Source: Acidimicrobiaceae bacterium
GTDB lineage: Bacteria > Actinomycetota > Acidimicrobiia > Acidimicrobiales > RAAP-2
Assembly (NCBI GenBank): GCA_003133665.1
Contig: PKYK01000070.1
Span: forward strand, 1-59,921
Length of the DNA: 59,921 bases
Direction: 5' to 3'
Below, piece after piece: positions 1-8,209 of this stretch. The translations under genes were made by a program, and so were the position numbers. Position 1 is the stretch's first letter, and every line of letters starts with the position of its first letter. The notes under the pieces were generated by a model. That model did not search any database and was not told where the DNA came from. It worked only from the letters and a program-made list of their open reading frames with translations.

Positions 1-454
1 CGAGCGTATTGACATGACCTGTCGACTCCTCGATGGCCAGTTGCTCGGGATCGAGGGATCACCGGACTGGCTTACGCTGCTCCGTGCCGCGGGGGCGATG
101 GAGTCCTATCTTCGAGTGTCGCGGGGCAACGCCAGCGCCGAGTCACTCGCCGTCTTTCTCTTGCTCGACCGACTCTTCCCGCGTTCGGTGTTCCACACGC
201 TCAACGTCGCTGACAACGCGCTCGAGTCCGTGACGTCAACGACCAGCCGGGTCGGCAGCGCGTCGAATGCGCGGCGCACCATCGGCCGGGCCCGGAGCCG
301 TTTGGAGTTCCTGGACACGCACACGCTCATTGATGAGCTTCCCGATCTCCTGGACTTCCTGGAACTGACTTGCGCCACGGCCAACAACGAGGTCTCCGCC
401 CGGTACTTCCGCCACGTCGTGGCCGAGCCCTGGGCGACGGAAGAGGGTTCGTGA
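1..454 (+). CDS. Alpha-E domain (DUF403) protein, C-terminal part
   Basis: The frame is open from the first bases of the window, so the N-terminus lies outside; about 150 residues are visible of a family usually near 310. The visible part is helical, with conserved-looking stretches such as ESYLRVSRGNASAESLAVFLL and the closing TANNEVSARYFRHV. The family has no firmly assigned activity. It is typically encoded with a circularly permuted ATP-grasp protein and a transglutaminase-like protein, and the set has been proposed to make and process peptide-like amide bonds. The neighbour fits: the stop TGA overlaps the GTG start of the transglutaminase gene by three bases, implying translational coupling. 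The ATP-grasp partner would be expected just upstream, outside the window. Confidence 0.8.
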   Translation, partial: ERIDMTCRLLDGQLLGIEGSPDWLTLLRAAGAMESYLRVSRGNASAESLAVFLLLDRLFPRSVFHTLNVADNALESVTSTTSRVGSASNARRTIGRARSRLEFLDTHTLIDELPDLLDFLELTCATANNEVSARYFRHVVAEPWATEEGS

Positions 455-1308
455 CGACGTCCCCGCCCAGTGCCCGTCTGGCGATCCGACACGTCACGGG
501 TTTCGTCTACGACGGGCTGGCGGAGTCCTCGTACAACGAGGCGCGAATGACGCCGCTCACCTCGGAGCGCCAGAATGTGCTGGAGGCCACCCTGCACATC
601 CGACCGGTGGCCTCACAGCTCACGTACCTCGACTACTTCGGCACGATCGTGACCGCTTTTGACCTCCACGAGCCCCACGGTCAACTGGAGGTCACGGCGG
701 TCGCGACGGTGGAGGTCTTCGCCACGCCGCGGGTCGTACCGTCCGTTGCCTACGCCGAGCTTCGCGACAGCCGGCTGCGCGACGAGTTCGCCGAGTACCT
801 GGCGCCCACCCCGCGCACGTCGTTGCCGAAGGAATTCCACGAGGAATTGGCCGGACAGCGTTTGAGTCCGGACACGGGCGAGTTGGTGGCGCAGGTCTCG
901 AGTTACGTGCGCGATCGGGTGGCGTACGTGACCGGTTCGACGCACGTGCAGACGACTGCGCACGAGTCGTGGGTCCAACGGACCGGGGTCTGCCAGGACC
1001 TGTCGCACGTGACGATCTCGTTCCTGCGCGGCTTGGGCATTCCCGCGCGCTACGTGTCGGGCTACGTGCACCCGATATCCGACGCTACGGTGGGCGAGAC
1101 CGTCGAGGGCCAGAGCCACGCCTGGATCGAGTACTTCGCCGGAGAGTGGGTCGGCGTCGACCCCACGAACGGCAATGACATTGGCCTCAGTCACGTCGTC
1201 GTGGCCAAGGGCCGCGACTACGGCGACGTCCCTCCACTGAAGGGGATCTACCACGGCGCACCGTCGCGGGCCCTCGGCGTGAGGGTGGAGATCACCAAAC
1301 TCCGCTGA
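451..1308 (+). CDS. Transglutaminase-like cysteine peptidase-fold protein
   Basis: A 285-residue protein with an N-terminal beta-sandwich region typical of bacterial transglutaminase-like proteins (about residues 1-100) and a C-terminal transglutaminase core. The catalytic triad is visible: Cys181 in GVCQDLSH, His223 in QSHAWIEY and Asp237 in GVDPTNG. I chose the GTG at 451 because it overlaps the upstream stop and because the family starts near LAIRHVTGFVYDG; the longer open frame upstream lies inside the alpha-E gene. Family members in this context are thought to hydrolyse or transfer amide bonds, probably as peptidases acting on products of the linked ATP-grasp enzyme. It is the last gene of that operon; a 205-base gap follows. 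Confidence 0.88.
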   Translation: MTTSPPSARLAIRHVTGFVYDGLAESSYNEARMTPLTSERQNVLEATLHIRPVASQLTYLDYFGTIVTAFDLHEPHGQLEVTAVATVEVFATPRVVPSVAYAELRDSRLRDEFAEYLAPTPRTSLPKEFHEELAGQRLSPDTGELVAQVSSYVRDRVAYVTGSTHVQTTAHESWVQRTGVCQDLSHVTISFLRGLGIPARYVSGYVHPISDATVGETVEGQSHAWIEYFAGEWVGVDPTNGNDIGLSHVVVAKGRDYGDVPPLKGIYHGAPSRALGVRVEITKLR

Positions 1309-1513
1309 GCCCGGGCGTCCGCGCCCGTTGGCCGTGGGGATCGACCAGAATCCGGGAAGTCGCCGATTACGGACCTTTGGCCCTGATGGGCCTGGTTCCA
1401 CGTCGTGTTACACATGAACTACGACGTCGGTGCTGAATTGACGCTTTGAACGAAATGGGGCGGTTGGTGCAAAGCAGTTGCGCACTACCTTCCCATTCGG
1501 CGAAAGGAACACG

Positions 1514-2671
1514 TTGAAAGAAGAGACGCTCGCTCGAGCGCTGCACCGCTACGAACGCTCGCCACACCTCGTCTTCTGGGAAACCACGAAGGCCTGTTCT
1601 CTCGCGTGCCGTCACTGTCGCGCTTCCGCGCAGCTGGGGCCACTGCCGGGCCAGTTGACCACCGATGAGGGGCGAATCCTGATCGACCAGATCGCCGCGA
1701 TGGATGGGCCGTCGCCGATCGTGGTGTTCACGGGGGGCGACTGTTTCGCGCGTGACGACCTCAGCGAGCTCATCGCCTACGCCCGGTCTCGAGGACTCCG
1801 TCTCGGAATCGCCCCATCAGTGACCGAGCGGTTGACCAGAGAGGTGTTAGAGGAGCTGTTCGCACTGGGAGTGCGCAGCATCTCGATCAGTCTGGACGGG
1901 TCCGGACCGGAGTCCCACGACTCGCTGCGGGGGATCCCCGGTCACTTCGATCAGACCATCGCGGCACTCGACATGATGAGGGACATCGGTTACCGCGTGC
2001 AGGTGAACACCACCGTCATGAAGCGCAACGCCCGGGAGTTGGCCGACATCCTCTCGCTGTTGCGCAAGTCGGGCGTCGCCATCTGGGAGGTCTTCTTCCT
2101 AGTGGGCGTCGGCCGGGGGAGAGATGTCCAGGAAGTGACACCCCGCGACGCGGAGGACATCTGCCATTTTCTCGTCGATGCCACTTCCTACGGCATGACG
2201 GTTCGAACGGTCGAGGCGCCGTTCTTTCGAAGGGTGCAGTCCGAGCGGGCCGAGCGTGCGAACGAGGACCACCGCGCCTACAGCGGCGCCGGGGAACTCT
2301 ACGATTCGCTTCGCGAAGGGCTCGACCGTGAAACGGTGAGTGAACACCGCGCCACCCACAGCGCCACGTTGGCCACGGGTGACGGTCGGGGGGTCATCTT
2401 CGTCGGTTATGACGGAGAGGTCCACGCGTCGGGCTTCCTGCCCATTCCCCTCGGGAACGTCCGGACCGAGTCGCTGGGCGATATCTACTCGCACAACGCG
2501 CTGTTGACATCGATCCGAGCCGGATCCCTGGAGGGCGCGTGCGGGCGTTGTGACTACCGGCGACTCTGCGGAGGATCGCGAGCCCGCGCCTTCGCCAATT
2601 CGGGACGAGTCCTTGGGGATGACCCGTGCTGCATCCGGACCCAGACGAGCCTCACCCTGCTTCAGGTGTGA
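1514..2671 (+). CDS. Radical SAM/SPASM-type protein (AhbD/NirJ/MftC-like)
   Basis: A 385-residue radical SAM enzyme. The cluster motif is Cys28-x3-Cys32-x2-Cys35 (KACSLACRHC), followed by the glycine-rich FTGGDCF stretch that binds SAM. The C-terminus carries a SPASM-like Cys set (Cys343, Cys346, Cys352 and the pair 372-373) for auxiliary Fe-S clusters. This layout is shared by haem-pathway enzymes (AhbD, NirJ) and peptide-maturing enzymes such as MftC; the sequence does not decide between them. I chose the TTG at 1514 because GAAAGGA sits 6 bases upstream; a TTG at 1478 would add 12 residues without a Shine-Dalgarno. It stands alone, with no convincing precursor peptide or haem gene beside it. 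Confidence 0.82.
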   Translation: MKEETLARALHRYERSPHLVFWETTKACSLACRHCRASAQLGPLPGQLTTDEGRILIDQIAAMDGPSPIVVFTGGDCFARDDLSELIAYARSRGLRLGIAPSVTERLTREVLEELFALGVRSISISLDGSGPESHDSLRGIPGHFDQTIAALDMMRDIGYRVQVNTTVMKRNARELADILSLLRKSGVAIWEVFFLVGVGRGRDVQEVTPRDAEDICHFLVDATSYGMTVRTVEAPFFRRVQSERAERANEDHRAYSGAGELYDSLREGLDRETVSEHRATHSATLATGDGRGVIFVGYDGEVHASGFLPIPLGNVRTESLGDIYSHNALLTSIRAGSLEGACGRCDYRRLCGGSRARAFANSGRVLGDDPCCIRTQTSLTLLQV

Positions 2672-2702
2672 CGTTCGCCAACGGCCAGTTTCGGCCCGCG
2701 AG

Positions 2703-3011
2703 TCACAAAGGGATGGCTTCGTAGATCTCGAGAGAGCCACCCGCCGCGAGGTTAGGGCAGTTCGCCACGGCGGCGGCGGCGGCGTCCAGGCTCTCGGCCT
2801 CGATGATGGAGTAGCCGGTGAGGCCAGCCGCGGAATCGGTGCGCGAGCCGTCAGCATCGACCCGGGTCGAAGATGAAAAGGGATTTCCGAAGTCGGTCAC
2901 CGCTGAGCCCAATGTGCCAAACCAATTCATCCACGCCGTCATGGACGCTTCCACGGCTCCGGGCATATCGGCCGTCGCTCCGTCCCGGTATACGATCACG
3001 AACTTCGCCAT
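2703..3011 (-). CDS. YciI-like/DGPF-domain protein
   Basis: A 102-residue protein starting MAKFVIVYRDG and ending GGSLEIYEAIPL, the alpha-beta ferredoxin-like fold of the YciI/DGPF family. The middle contains WMNWFGTLGSAVTDFGNPF and the closing half has GYSIIEAESLDAAAAAVANCP, both typical of the small stress or pigment-related members. Function within the family is mostly unknown; some members act as monooxygenase-like or dehydrochlorinase-like enzymes. It converges with the radical SAM gene, leaving 31 bases between the stops. Start ATG at 3011 is preceded by a purine-rich stretch (GAAAGGGTCTTGCC). Confidence 0.8.
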   Translation of the reverse strand: MAKFVIVYRDGATADMPGAVEASMTAWMNWFGTLGSAVTDFGNPFSSSTRVDADGSRTDSAAGLTGYSIIEAESLDAAAAAVANCPNLAAGGSLEIYEAIPL

Positions 3012-3176
3012 GGCAAGACCCTTTCACTTGAAGTTGGAGTACGTCTTTCGTTGGTTTAGTCGAAGACGGTGCCGATTGCCAGGGCGAATCCCCTGTCGCT
3101 AGGGAACTCTCCGTGACGCCGCGGGCAACGGTTGGTGCCAGCGGCAGGGCGCTGCAGGGCCCTGGGGATGTCGGCG

Positions 3177-3470
3177 TTACGACCCGGGTCGTTGTCGCGC
3201 CGTGCGCGTGGCGACGGTTGCGTGACTACGGCAAGACGGGACGGATGGCCGGACTGCGCGCAAGGCCCCTCCCGAGCCACTTGGATCCGTCGCCTGCTTG
3301 CGGCGACCAAGCGAGCGCAGGGACTCTCGGGTGGGCCCGTTGGACTTTGCGCAGACCTTGCGCCGGGCGTAGAGCGCGAACGAGACCGGACCCTCTTTGG
3401 CTACCTCGATGTTGCCCAGAGTCCTGGCGTCGCGATGGAGCATCGAGCGTAGGCTTGTCGTGGCGGCCAT
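3177..3470 (-). CDS. Hypothetical small basic protein
   Basis: I do not recognise this 97-residue ORF. It begins ATG at 3470 with a perfect AAGGAG five bases upstream, a much better ribosome site than chance ORFs show here. The first 60 residues read like a protein (RDARTLGNIEVAKEGPVSFA) and are rich in Arg and Lys. The last 30 residues are Ser/Thr/Arg-rich and less convincing, so the true reading frame may end early or be frameshifted. Codon third positions are mostly G or C, as in neighbouring genes. It lies alone in a 612-base interval between the YciI-like gene and the MDR oxidoreductase, where nothing else was recognised except the promoter at 3580-3608. Confidence 0.4.
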   Translation of the reverse strand: MAATTSLRSMLHRDARTLGNIEVAKEGPVSFALYARRKVCAKSNGPTRESLRSLGRRKQATDPSGSGGALRAVRPSVPSCRSHATVATRTARQRPGS

Positions 3471-3579
3471 CGGGACTCCTTGCGTGGACGCCAGTCTTCC
3501 CATCGGTCCGGCCAAGTGCCGGGCTTGCTCGACGGGCCGTGCGGGAGGCCACGCCTCTCGAGGTCGAGCTGAGCTGGCC

Positions 3580-3608
3580 TTGACGCGAGCCTCTATCGTG
3601 GCTATGAC
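3580..3608 (+). promoter_or_regulatory. Sigma70-like promoter of the MDR oxidoreductase gene
   Basis: TTGACG (3580-3585) and TATGAC (3603-3608) are separated by exactly 17 bases. Transcription would begin about 8-10 bases upstream of the ATG at 3624, leaving room for the CAGGAG ribosome site. Confidence 0.45.
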
Positions 3609-3623
3609 AATCCAGGAGCACCT

Positions 3624-4649
3624 ATGATCAATCGCCAAGTCATACTCGTGAAGCGCCCCGAAGGGATGGTGGACAGTACCATCACCTCGCTGGTGTACAG
3701 TCCCCGCCCCGACTGTGGTCCCGACCAGGCGTTGATCAAGGTGGGGATGCTCTCGATCGACCCCACCATCCGGACATGGATGAACGATGCCCCGGGCTAC
3801 CTGCCGCCGATCGGCATCGGTGACGTCGTCCGTTCCTCCGGCGTCGGAGTGGTGATAGAAACCCGCACGCCGCTCTATCAAGTGGGTGACGCGGTCTTTG
3901 GCATGACGAACTGGCAGGAGTGGGTCGTCGCCGACGAAGAGCACAAGTTCACGATTGTCCCTCGAGGGATGGGGCTCGATCTCCCTACGGTGATGAATGT
4001 CCTCGGCGTCACGGGAATCACGGCGTTCTTCGGTCTGACCGAAGTGGGCCAATTCAAGGCGGGCGACGTCGTCGTCGTTTCCGGCGCGGCGGGGGCAACC
4101 GGTTCGGTCGTCGGCCAGATCGCCAAGGCGCGGGGCGCCGCGAGAGTAGTCGGTATCGCCGGCGGGTCCGAGAAGTGCGCGGAGGTGGTCGAGAAGTATG
4201 GCTTCGACGAGTGCCTCGACTATCGAGAGCCTCGACTCGCGCAGCGACTTCGCGCCGCCTGCCCCGCTGGAATCGACCTCTACTTCGACAACGTCGGCGG
4301 CGAGATCCTGGACGCCGTGCTCACGAACATCGCGATGCGCGCACGCATCGTCCTCTGCGGGGCGATCTCTCAGTACAACGAGATGGACCGGTCACGGGGC
4401 CTCACCAACACATCCATGCTCATCATGCGACGGGGCCGCATGGAAGGCTTCATCGTGCTTGACTTCGCGTCTCGTTTCGCCGAAGCGCAGATGGAACTGG
4501 CGTCGATGGTGATGAACGGCACGCTGGTCCACCAGGAGCACCTGGTCCACGGGCTGGAGAACGCGCCCGATGCGCTCAACCTCCTGTTCACCGGTGGCAA
4601 CCATGGCAAGACGCTGGTTGTCGTCGACGACACCGTGAAGCTTGACTGA
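3624..4649 (+). CDS. NADP-dependent MDR oxidoreductase (prostaglandin/alkenal reductase type)
   Basis: A 341-residue zinc-independent medium-chain reductase of the leukotriene B4 12-hydroxydehydrogenase / curcumin reductase group. N-terminal landmarks are SIDPTIRTWMND and the substrate loop around FGMTNWQEWV. The Rossmann half has VVVSGAAGATGSVVGQIAK, the NADP motif, and IDLYFDNVGGEILDAVL, which is diagnostic of this subfamily. Members reduce alpha,beta-unsaturated ketones and aldehydes at the expense of NADPH in the cytoplasm. CAGGAG lies 5 bases before the ATG. The stop overlaps the start of the following MFS transporter by 8 bases, so the two are probably one operon. Confidence 0.9.
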   Translation: MINRQVILVKRPEGMVDSTITSLVYSPRPDCGPDQALIKVGMLSIDPTIRTWMNDAPGYLPPIGIGDVVRSSGVGVVIETRTPLYQVGDAVFGMTNWQEWVVADEEHKFTIVPRGMGLDLPTVMNVLGVTGITAFFGLTEVGQFKAGDVVVVSGAAGATGSVVGQIAKARGAARVVGIAGGSEKCAEVVEKYGFDECLDYREPRLAQRLRAACPAGIDLYFDNVGGEILDAVLTNIAMRARIVLCGAISQYNEMDRSRGLTNTSMLIMRRGRMEGFIVLDFASRFAEAQMELASMVMNGTLVHQEHLVHGLENAPDALNLLFTGGNHGKTLVVVDDTVKLD

Positions 4650-5889
4650 TTCGTCGCTCGCTGGGTCGACGACCCGGCGCCGCAATCGGGTAACCCTGGT
4701 GCTGTTCCTCGTGGCGCTGGTGGCGGGATTCGGTCAGTTCGGTGCGGTGGCCTCCCTGAACGACGTCGCCAAGCATTTCGGTCACGTGACGTCCAGTGGG
4801 TCGCTGAAGAACGCCGTGGGGCTGTCCGGCTCGGTGCTCGGGCTTGGTCTGGCCACATTGCGTCTCGCGTCGCTGGCGGCCCTGCCGCTCGCGTCGCTGG
4901 CCGATCGTTGGGGCCGAACCCGGATAATGCGGCGCACGCTGACCTTCGGTCTCGCGGGTACCGCGCTCGCGGCGCTGAGCCCGAACTACTGGTTCTTCGT
5001 GCTGTGCTTCGCCTTCGCACGGCCACTGCTGTCGGCGGCGTCGACGCTGGTCCTGGTCATCACGGTCGAGCTCTCGAGCACCGCGAGCCGCATCCACCGC
5101 CTGGTCATCATGGCGGCCGGCGCCGGTTGCGGCGCCGGCCTTTCGGCCGTGCTGCACGGCGTGATTCGCGGGTCGAACTCCTTTCGCTGGCTCTTCGCCC
5201 TCGCGCTGATCCCGGTGTTCACCATCGTCCCGCTGCTGCACTCGGTGCCCGAACCGACGCGTCACCTCGATGACTCGCCGCTGGCCCGGCTCGGGGCCGT
5301 GCCGTCACGACTCCGCGGCCGGCTGGCCATAGTCGCCACCGTGGCCTTCACGGTGGGCATGGTGACGGGGCCGGCGAACGGCTTCGCCTTCGTGTACGGC
5401 GAAGGGATCCTGAAGATCAGCCCCCACGTCGTGGCCGCGGTCGTCGCGTCGAGCGCGCTGACCGGACTCGCCGGCCTGCTCTTGAGTCGCCGACTCGCCC
5501 GAACGATGGGTCGGCGATGGACGGTCGCGATCGGCGTCGTGGCTGCGGCCCTGACCTCGAGCTTCGCCTACAGCGGCGGGCGGTTCAACTTCACCGCTGG
5601 GTACCTCGTCGGCGTCGCGGCGGCCGGATTGCTCGCGCCCGCCGCCAGTGCCTTGAGTACCGAGATCTTCCCGCACGGCTTTCGCGCCACTTCGGCCGGG
5701 TGGGTGGTGGTCGCCGGGGTGCTCGGCGCGACGACGGGTCTGTTCCTCTTTGGCTGGGTGGGCGACGTCGTGCACACGTCGAGCGTCACGTCGCTGCGCC
5801 TCCCGGCCCTGATCACGTTTCTGCCGATGTTGCCGACGCTGCTGTTGCTGCGTCGACTTCCCGAGAGCAGAGAGACGGAGTTGGTCTAG
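4642..5889 (+). CDS. MFS transporter, 12-helix type
   Basis: A 415-residue inner-membrane protein with about twelve hydrophobic helices. The cytoplasmic loop after helix 2 carries SLADRWGRTRIMRR, the major-facilitator signature with D-R-x-G-R. A second helical bundle begins around residue 225 after a charged loop (PSRLRGRLAIV). The substrate cannot be told from sequence; the overlap with the upstream reductase suggests co-expression. The start used is TTG at 4642, eight bases inside the upstream gene; no strong Shine-Dalgarno is visible, so a slightly later start is possible. The stop TAG lies in a CTAG shared with the convergent gene's stop. Confidence 0.87.
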   Translation: MTDSSLAGSTTRRRNRVTLVLFLVALVAGFGQFGAVASLNDVAKHFGHVTSSGSLKNAVGLSGSVLGLGLATLRLASLAALPLASLADRWGRTRIMRRTLTFGLAGTALAALSPNYWFFVLCFAFARPLLSAASTLVLVITVELSSTASRIHRLVIMAAGAGCGAGLSAVLHGVIRGSNSFRWLFALALIPVFTIVPLLHSVPEPTRHLDDSPLARLGAVPSRLRGRLAIVATVAFTVGMVTGPANGFAFVYGEGILKISPHVVAAVVASSALTGLAGLLLSRRLARTMGRRWTVAIGVVAAALTSSFAYSGGRFNFTAGYLVGVAAAGLLAPAASALSTEIFPHGFRATSAGWVVVAGVLGATTGLFLFGWVGDVVHTSSVTSLRLPALITFLPMLPTLLLLRRLPESRETELV

Positions 5890-6683
5890 TCCAACGTCAC
5901 GTCGGCGTAGAGCGCGCGGTGGTCGCTCCCTCCGTCGAGAGCCCCGCCACCGAGTCGCCGCCACGGACCGCGGGCGAGGAGGTGGTCGATCTGCGAGTGG
6001 GGGCGTCGTGCGGGCCACGTGCGAGCGCGCACGAGTGAGCGCCATCCGGGCAAGAAGAGGCGCAGCAGCGGTCGCCACGAGTTGAAATCCCCCCCGAAGA
6101 TGATCGGCAACGACGAGTCGAGCGTGGCGATGATGGCAGTGACGCGACGGTACTGAAGGTACGAACCGTGACTGAGGTGGGCGCCATGAATTGCGAGCAC
6201 GTAGAACGAGCGCTCACCGTCTCGAAGCTTCGCGACGATGAGCGCCCGGCGGACCCGTTCGCGCGGCAATCGGCCGAGAGATTCGACGCGTATCTCTTCG
6301 ATGGGAAGCCGTGTGAGCAGGGCGAGACCCCACTCGCCGTGTTCCACGTTCGCGCCGACCCGTCGCGCCGCCTGCGCCTTGCTGAGCGTTCGGTGCTCGG
6401 TGAAGAAGAGACCGTACTCGCCCGTGAAGTGCGCGAGGGGCGGCTGCCACGAGCGACCCCCGGAACCCGAGGTGACCCGTTCGGCGTTGGCGAGGGGGAC
6501 GAAGGTGCCCCGCATCCCCAGACCAGAGGCCAAATCTTCGAAGAAGTCGGGTCCCTGGTCACCGCGCCAGAGTTCGGAGCAGATCAGCACATCGGCGTTC
6601 AATTCGACGGCGTGGTGCAGGGCGAGCGTTGGCCGACCCCATCCGTCGACGCCGGCGTGAAGGTTAAACGTCGCGACACGCAC
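5886..6683 (-). CDS. Endonuclease/exonuclease/phosphatase (EEP) family protein
   Basis: A 265-residue metal-dependent phosphohydrolase of the EEP superfamily. The ordered motifs are all present: NLHAG at the N-terminus, the metal Glu in ICSELW, IHGAHLSHG, the GGDFNSW active-site turn, HSQIDHLLA and the final catalytic GSDHRALYADV. Superfamily members cleave phosphodiesters or phosphomonoesters in nucleic acids, phosphoinositides or sphingomyelin; the substrate here is unknown. No signal peptide is visible, so it is probably cytoplasmic. Start is GTG (RVATFNLHAG). It diverges from the PhzF gene across 57 bases. Confidence 0.87.
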   Translation of the reverse strand: MRVATFNLHAGVDGWGRPTLALHHAVELNADVLICSELWRGDQGPDFFEDLASGLGMRGTFVPLANAERVTSGSGGRSWQPPLAHFTGEYGLFFTEHRTLSKAQAARRVGANVEHGEWGLALLTRLPIEEIRVESLGRLPRERVRRALIVAKLRDGERSFYVLAIHGAHLSHGSYLQYRRVTAIIATLDSSLPIIFGGDFNSWRPLLRLFLPGWRSLVRARTWPARRPHSQIDHLLARGPWRRLGGGALDGGSDHRALYADVTLD

Positions 6684-6740
6684 CCCGAAACCCTACGCCG
6701 AACCGCCCTGCTCGTGTGGCAGGCTCTATGGGTGGAAAAT

Positions 6741-7538
6741 GTGAACGTCAGCTTCGGTCATCGCCTTTGGTGGGTCGACGCGTTCATTGGCGAGTCCGAG
6801 CGGGGCAATCCCGCCGTCGTGGTCCTGCTCGAACGCCCGCTGGCCGACGAGGACCTGCAACAGATTGCCTTCGAGCTCGGGGTGTCCGAGACGGCGTTTG
6901 TGCGTCGGGTGGGGGATGGATGGTCGCTGCGCTGGTTCACCCCGACGGTCGAAGTCGATCTCTGCGGTCACGCCACCCTGGCGACCCTGCACGTGCTGCT
7001 CACCGAACTGGGAGTCCCCGGCGGCGAGTTCTACTTCCAAACCCGAGCCGGTGTGCTGTCCGGACGCCGTTTGCGCGACGGCATGCTGGGGGTGGACCTT
7101 CCGCGCGCGTACCTCGAACCGCTCGACGAATCGGTGCTGAACGGTACCCTCGGACCGGTTCGCGAGGTCTTCCAGGCCGGCCCCCAGAGCGTGCTCGCCG
7201 TCGTCGAAGACTACGACGCCCTCTGCGGCCTCGCCATCGACCCCATGAGTCTCTTCCTGGTCCCGAGCGCGATCGTCATCGCCGCTTGCCACGGCGGGCC
7301 GGACGTGGACGTCTCGATTCGGGTCTTCGCCCCGCGTCTCGGACTGGCCGAAGACCACGTCACCGGGAGTGCGATGTGCGCGATTGCGCCTTGGTGGGTC
7401 GAGAAGGTGGGCTCGCCGACAGTCTCGGTGTACCAGGCCTCGGCGCGCGGGGGCGTCATGTACGCGCGGCTCTTTGAGCGCAATGTCGAAGTCGCCGGGA
7501 TGGCGCGCACCTTCTTTGGCGGCGATCTGCGCGCATGA
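6741..7538 (+). CDS. PhzF-family isomerase/epimerase-like protein
   Basis: A 265-residue protein of the PhzF fold (diaminopimelate-epimerase-like). Landmarks are WVDAFIGESERGNPAVVVL, the catalytic Glu in SETAFV, FTPTVEVDLCGHATLA and, in the second half, EDHVTGSAMCAIAPWW. Family members isomerise small acids (PhzF acts in phenazine synthesis) but most homologues have no assigned substrate, and no phenazine genes are nearby. I chose the GTG at 6741, with GGTGG upstream, rather than an in-frame GTG at 6732; the longer open frame runs through the divergent gene. It opens a five-gene operon: the next start overlaps its stop as ATGA. Confidence 0.85.
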   Translation: MNVSFGHRLWWVDAFIGESERGNPAVVVLLERPLADEDLQQIAFELGVSETAFVRRVGDGWSLRWFTPTVEVDLCGHATLATLHVLLTELGVPGGEFYFQTRAGVLSGRRLRDGMLGVDLPRAYLEPLDESVLNGTLGPVREVFQAGPQSVLAVVEDYDALCGLAIDPMSLFLVPSAIVIAACHGGPDVDVSIRVFAPRLGLAEDHVTGSAMCAIAPWWVEKVGSPTVSVYQASARGGVMYARLFERNVEVAGMARTFFGGDLRA

Positions 7539-8209
7539 GTGACGAAGTCCTCGGGCCGGGCCCGCGCACACGGGTTCGCCGACTGCCCCAGAAGGCGAGT
7601 TACGACGCGGACTTGATTCACGCGATCCTGGACGAGGCTCACCTGTGTCACGTGGCGGCGATCGTGAACGGGCGGGCCGTCACCCTGCCGACCCTGCACG
7701 CTCGAGAGGGCCGCGCGATCTACCTTCACGGGAGCCAGTCGAATGCCCTGCTGCGGGCGGTCGTCGAGAGCGGGGAGGCCTGCCTGACGGTGACCCTCTA
7801 CGACGGTCTTCGCCTCGCGCGCAGCGGTTTCGAGTCGTCGATCGCGTATCGCTCGGTCGTGGCCTACGGTGCGGCCACCATCGTCGAGGACGACGAGGAG
7901 AAGCGTCGGGTCCTCGACCTGTTCGTTGATGCGATCCTGCCCGGTCGCGCCATCGAGGTCCGCCCGATGACCGACCAGGAACTGCGTCTGACCCTGGTGG
8001 TGCGCCTGAGCATCGACGAAGCGTCGGCCAAGGTGTCGAGCGGCCCCACCGAGGACGTCGCCGGAGACCTGGATCTGCCGATCTGGTCGGGCACCGTCCC
8101 CGCGCGTCTGTGGTTCGACGCGCCCGTCCCGGCGCGCGACGGCGCGATGGCTGAAGGGGACGTGGATCTGCCGGCGTCGGTGCAGCGGCTCTTGGGTGGC
8201 CAGCGGTGA
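7535..8209 (+). CDS. Pyridoxamine-phosphate-oxidase-like split-barrel flavoprotein (NimA type)
   Basis: A 224-residue FMN-binding split-barrel protein. HLCHVAAIVNGRAVTLPTLH followed by IYLHGSQSNALLRAV matches the NimA-like branch of the pyridoxamine 5'-phosphate oxidase superfamily, which includes nitroimidazole reductases and F420- or haem-binding members. The cofactor cannot be told from sequence. ATGA overlap with the upstream PhzF gene and GTGA overlap with the following NUDIX gene indicate tight translational coupling. The C-terminal 60 residues (from EVRPMTDQELR) are typical of the branch. Confidence 0.83.
   Translation: MSDEVLGPGPRTRVRRLPQKASYDADLIHAILDEAHLCHVAAIVNGRAVTLPTLHAREGRAIYLHGSQSNALLRAVVESGEACLTVTLYDGLRLARSGFESSIAYRSVVAYGAATIVEDDEEKRRVLDLFVDAILPGRAIEVRPMTDQELRLTLVVRLSIDEASAKVSSGPTEDVAGDLDLPIWSGTVPARLWFDAPVPARDGAMAEGDVDLPASVQRLLGGQR

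Noticed and set aside
1414..1449. 11-codon ORF upstream of the radical SAM gene
   Set aside because: No ribosome site and too short for a RiPP precursor; noted only in the finding.
5110..5150. Strong 10-base inverted repeat, GGCCGGCGCC type
   Set aside because: It lies within the MFS gene in a Gly/Ala-coding stretch; GC-rich codons explain it.
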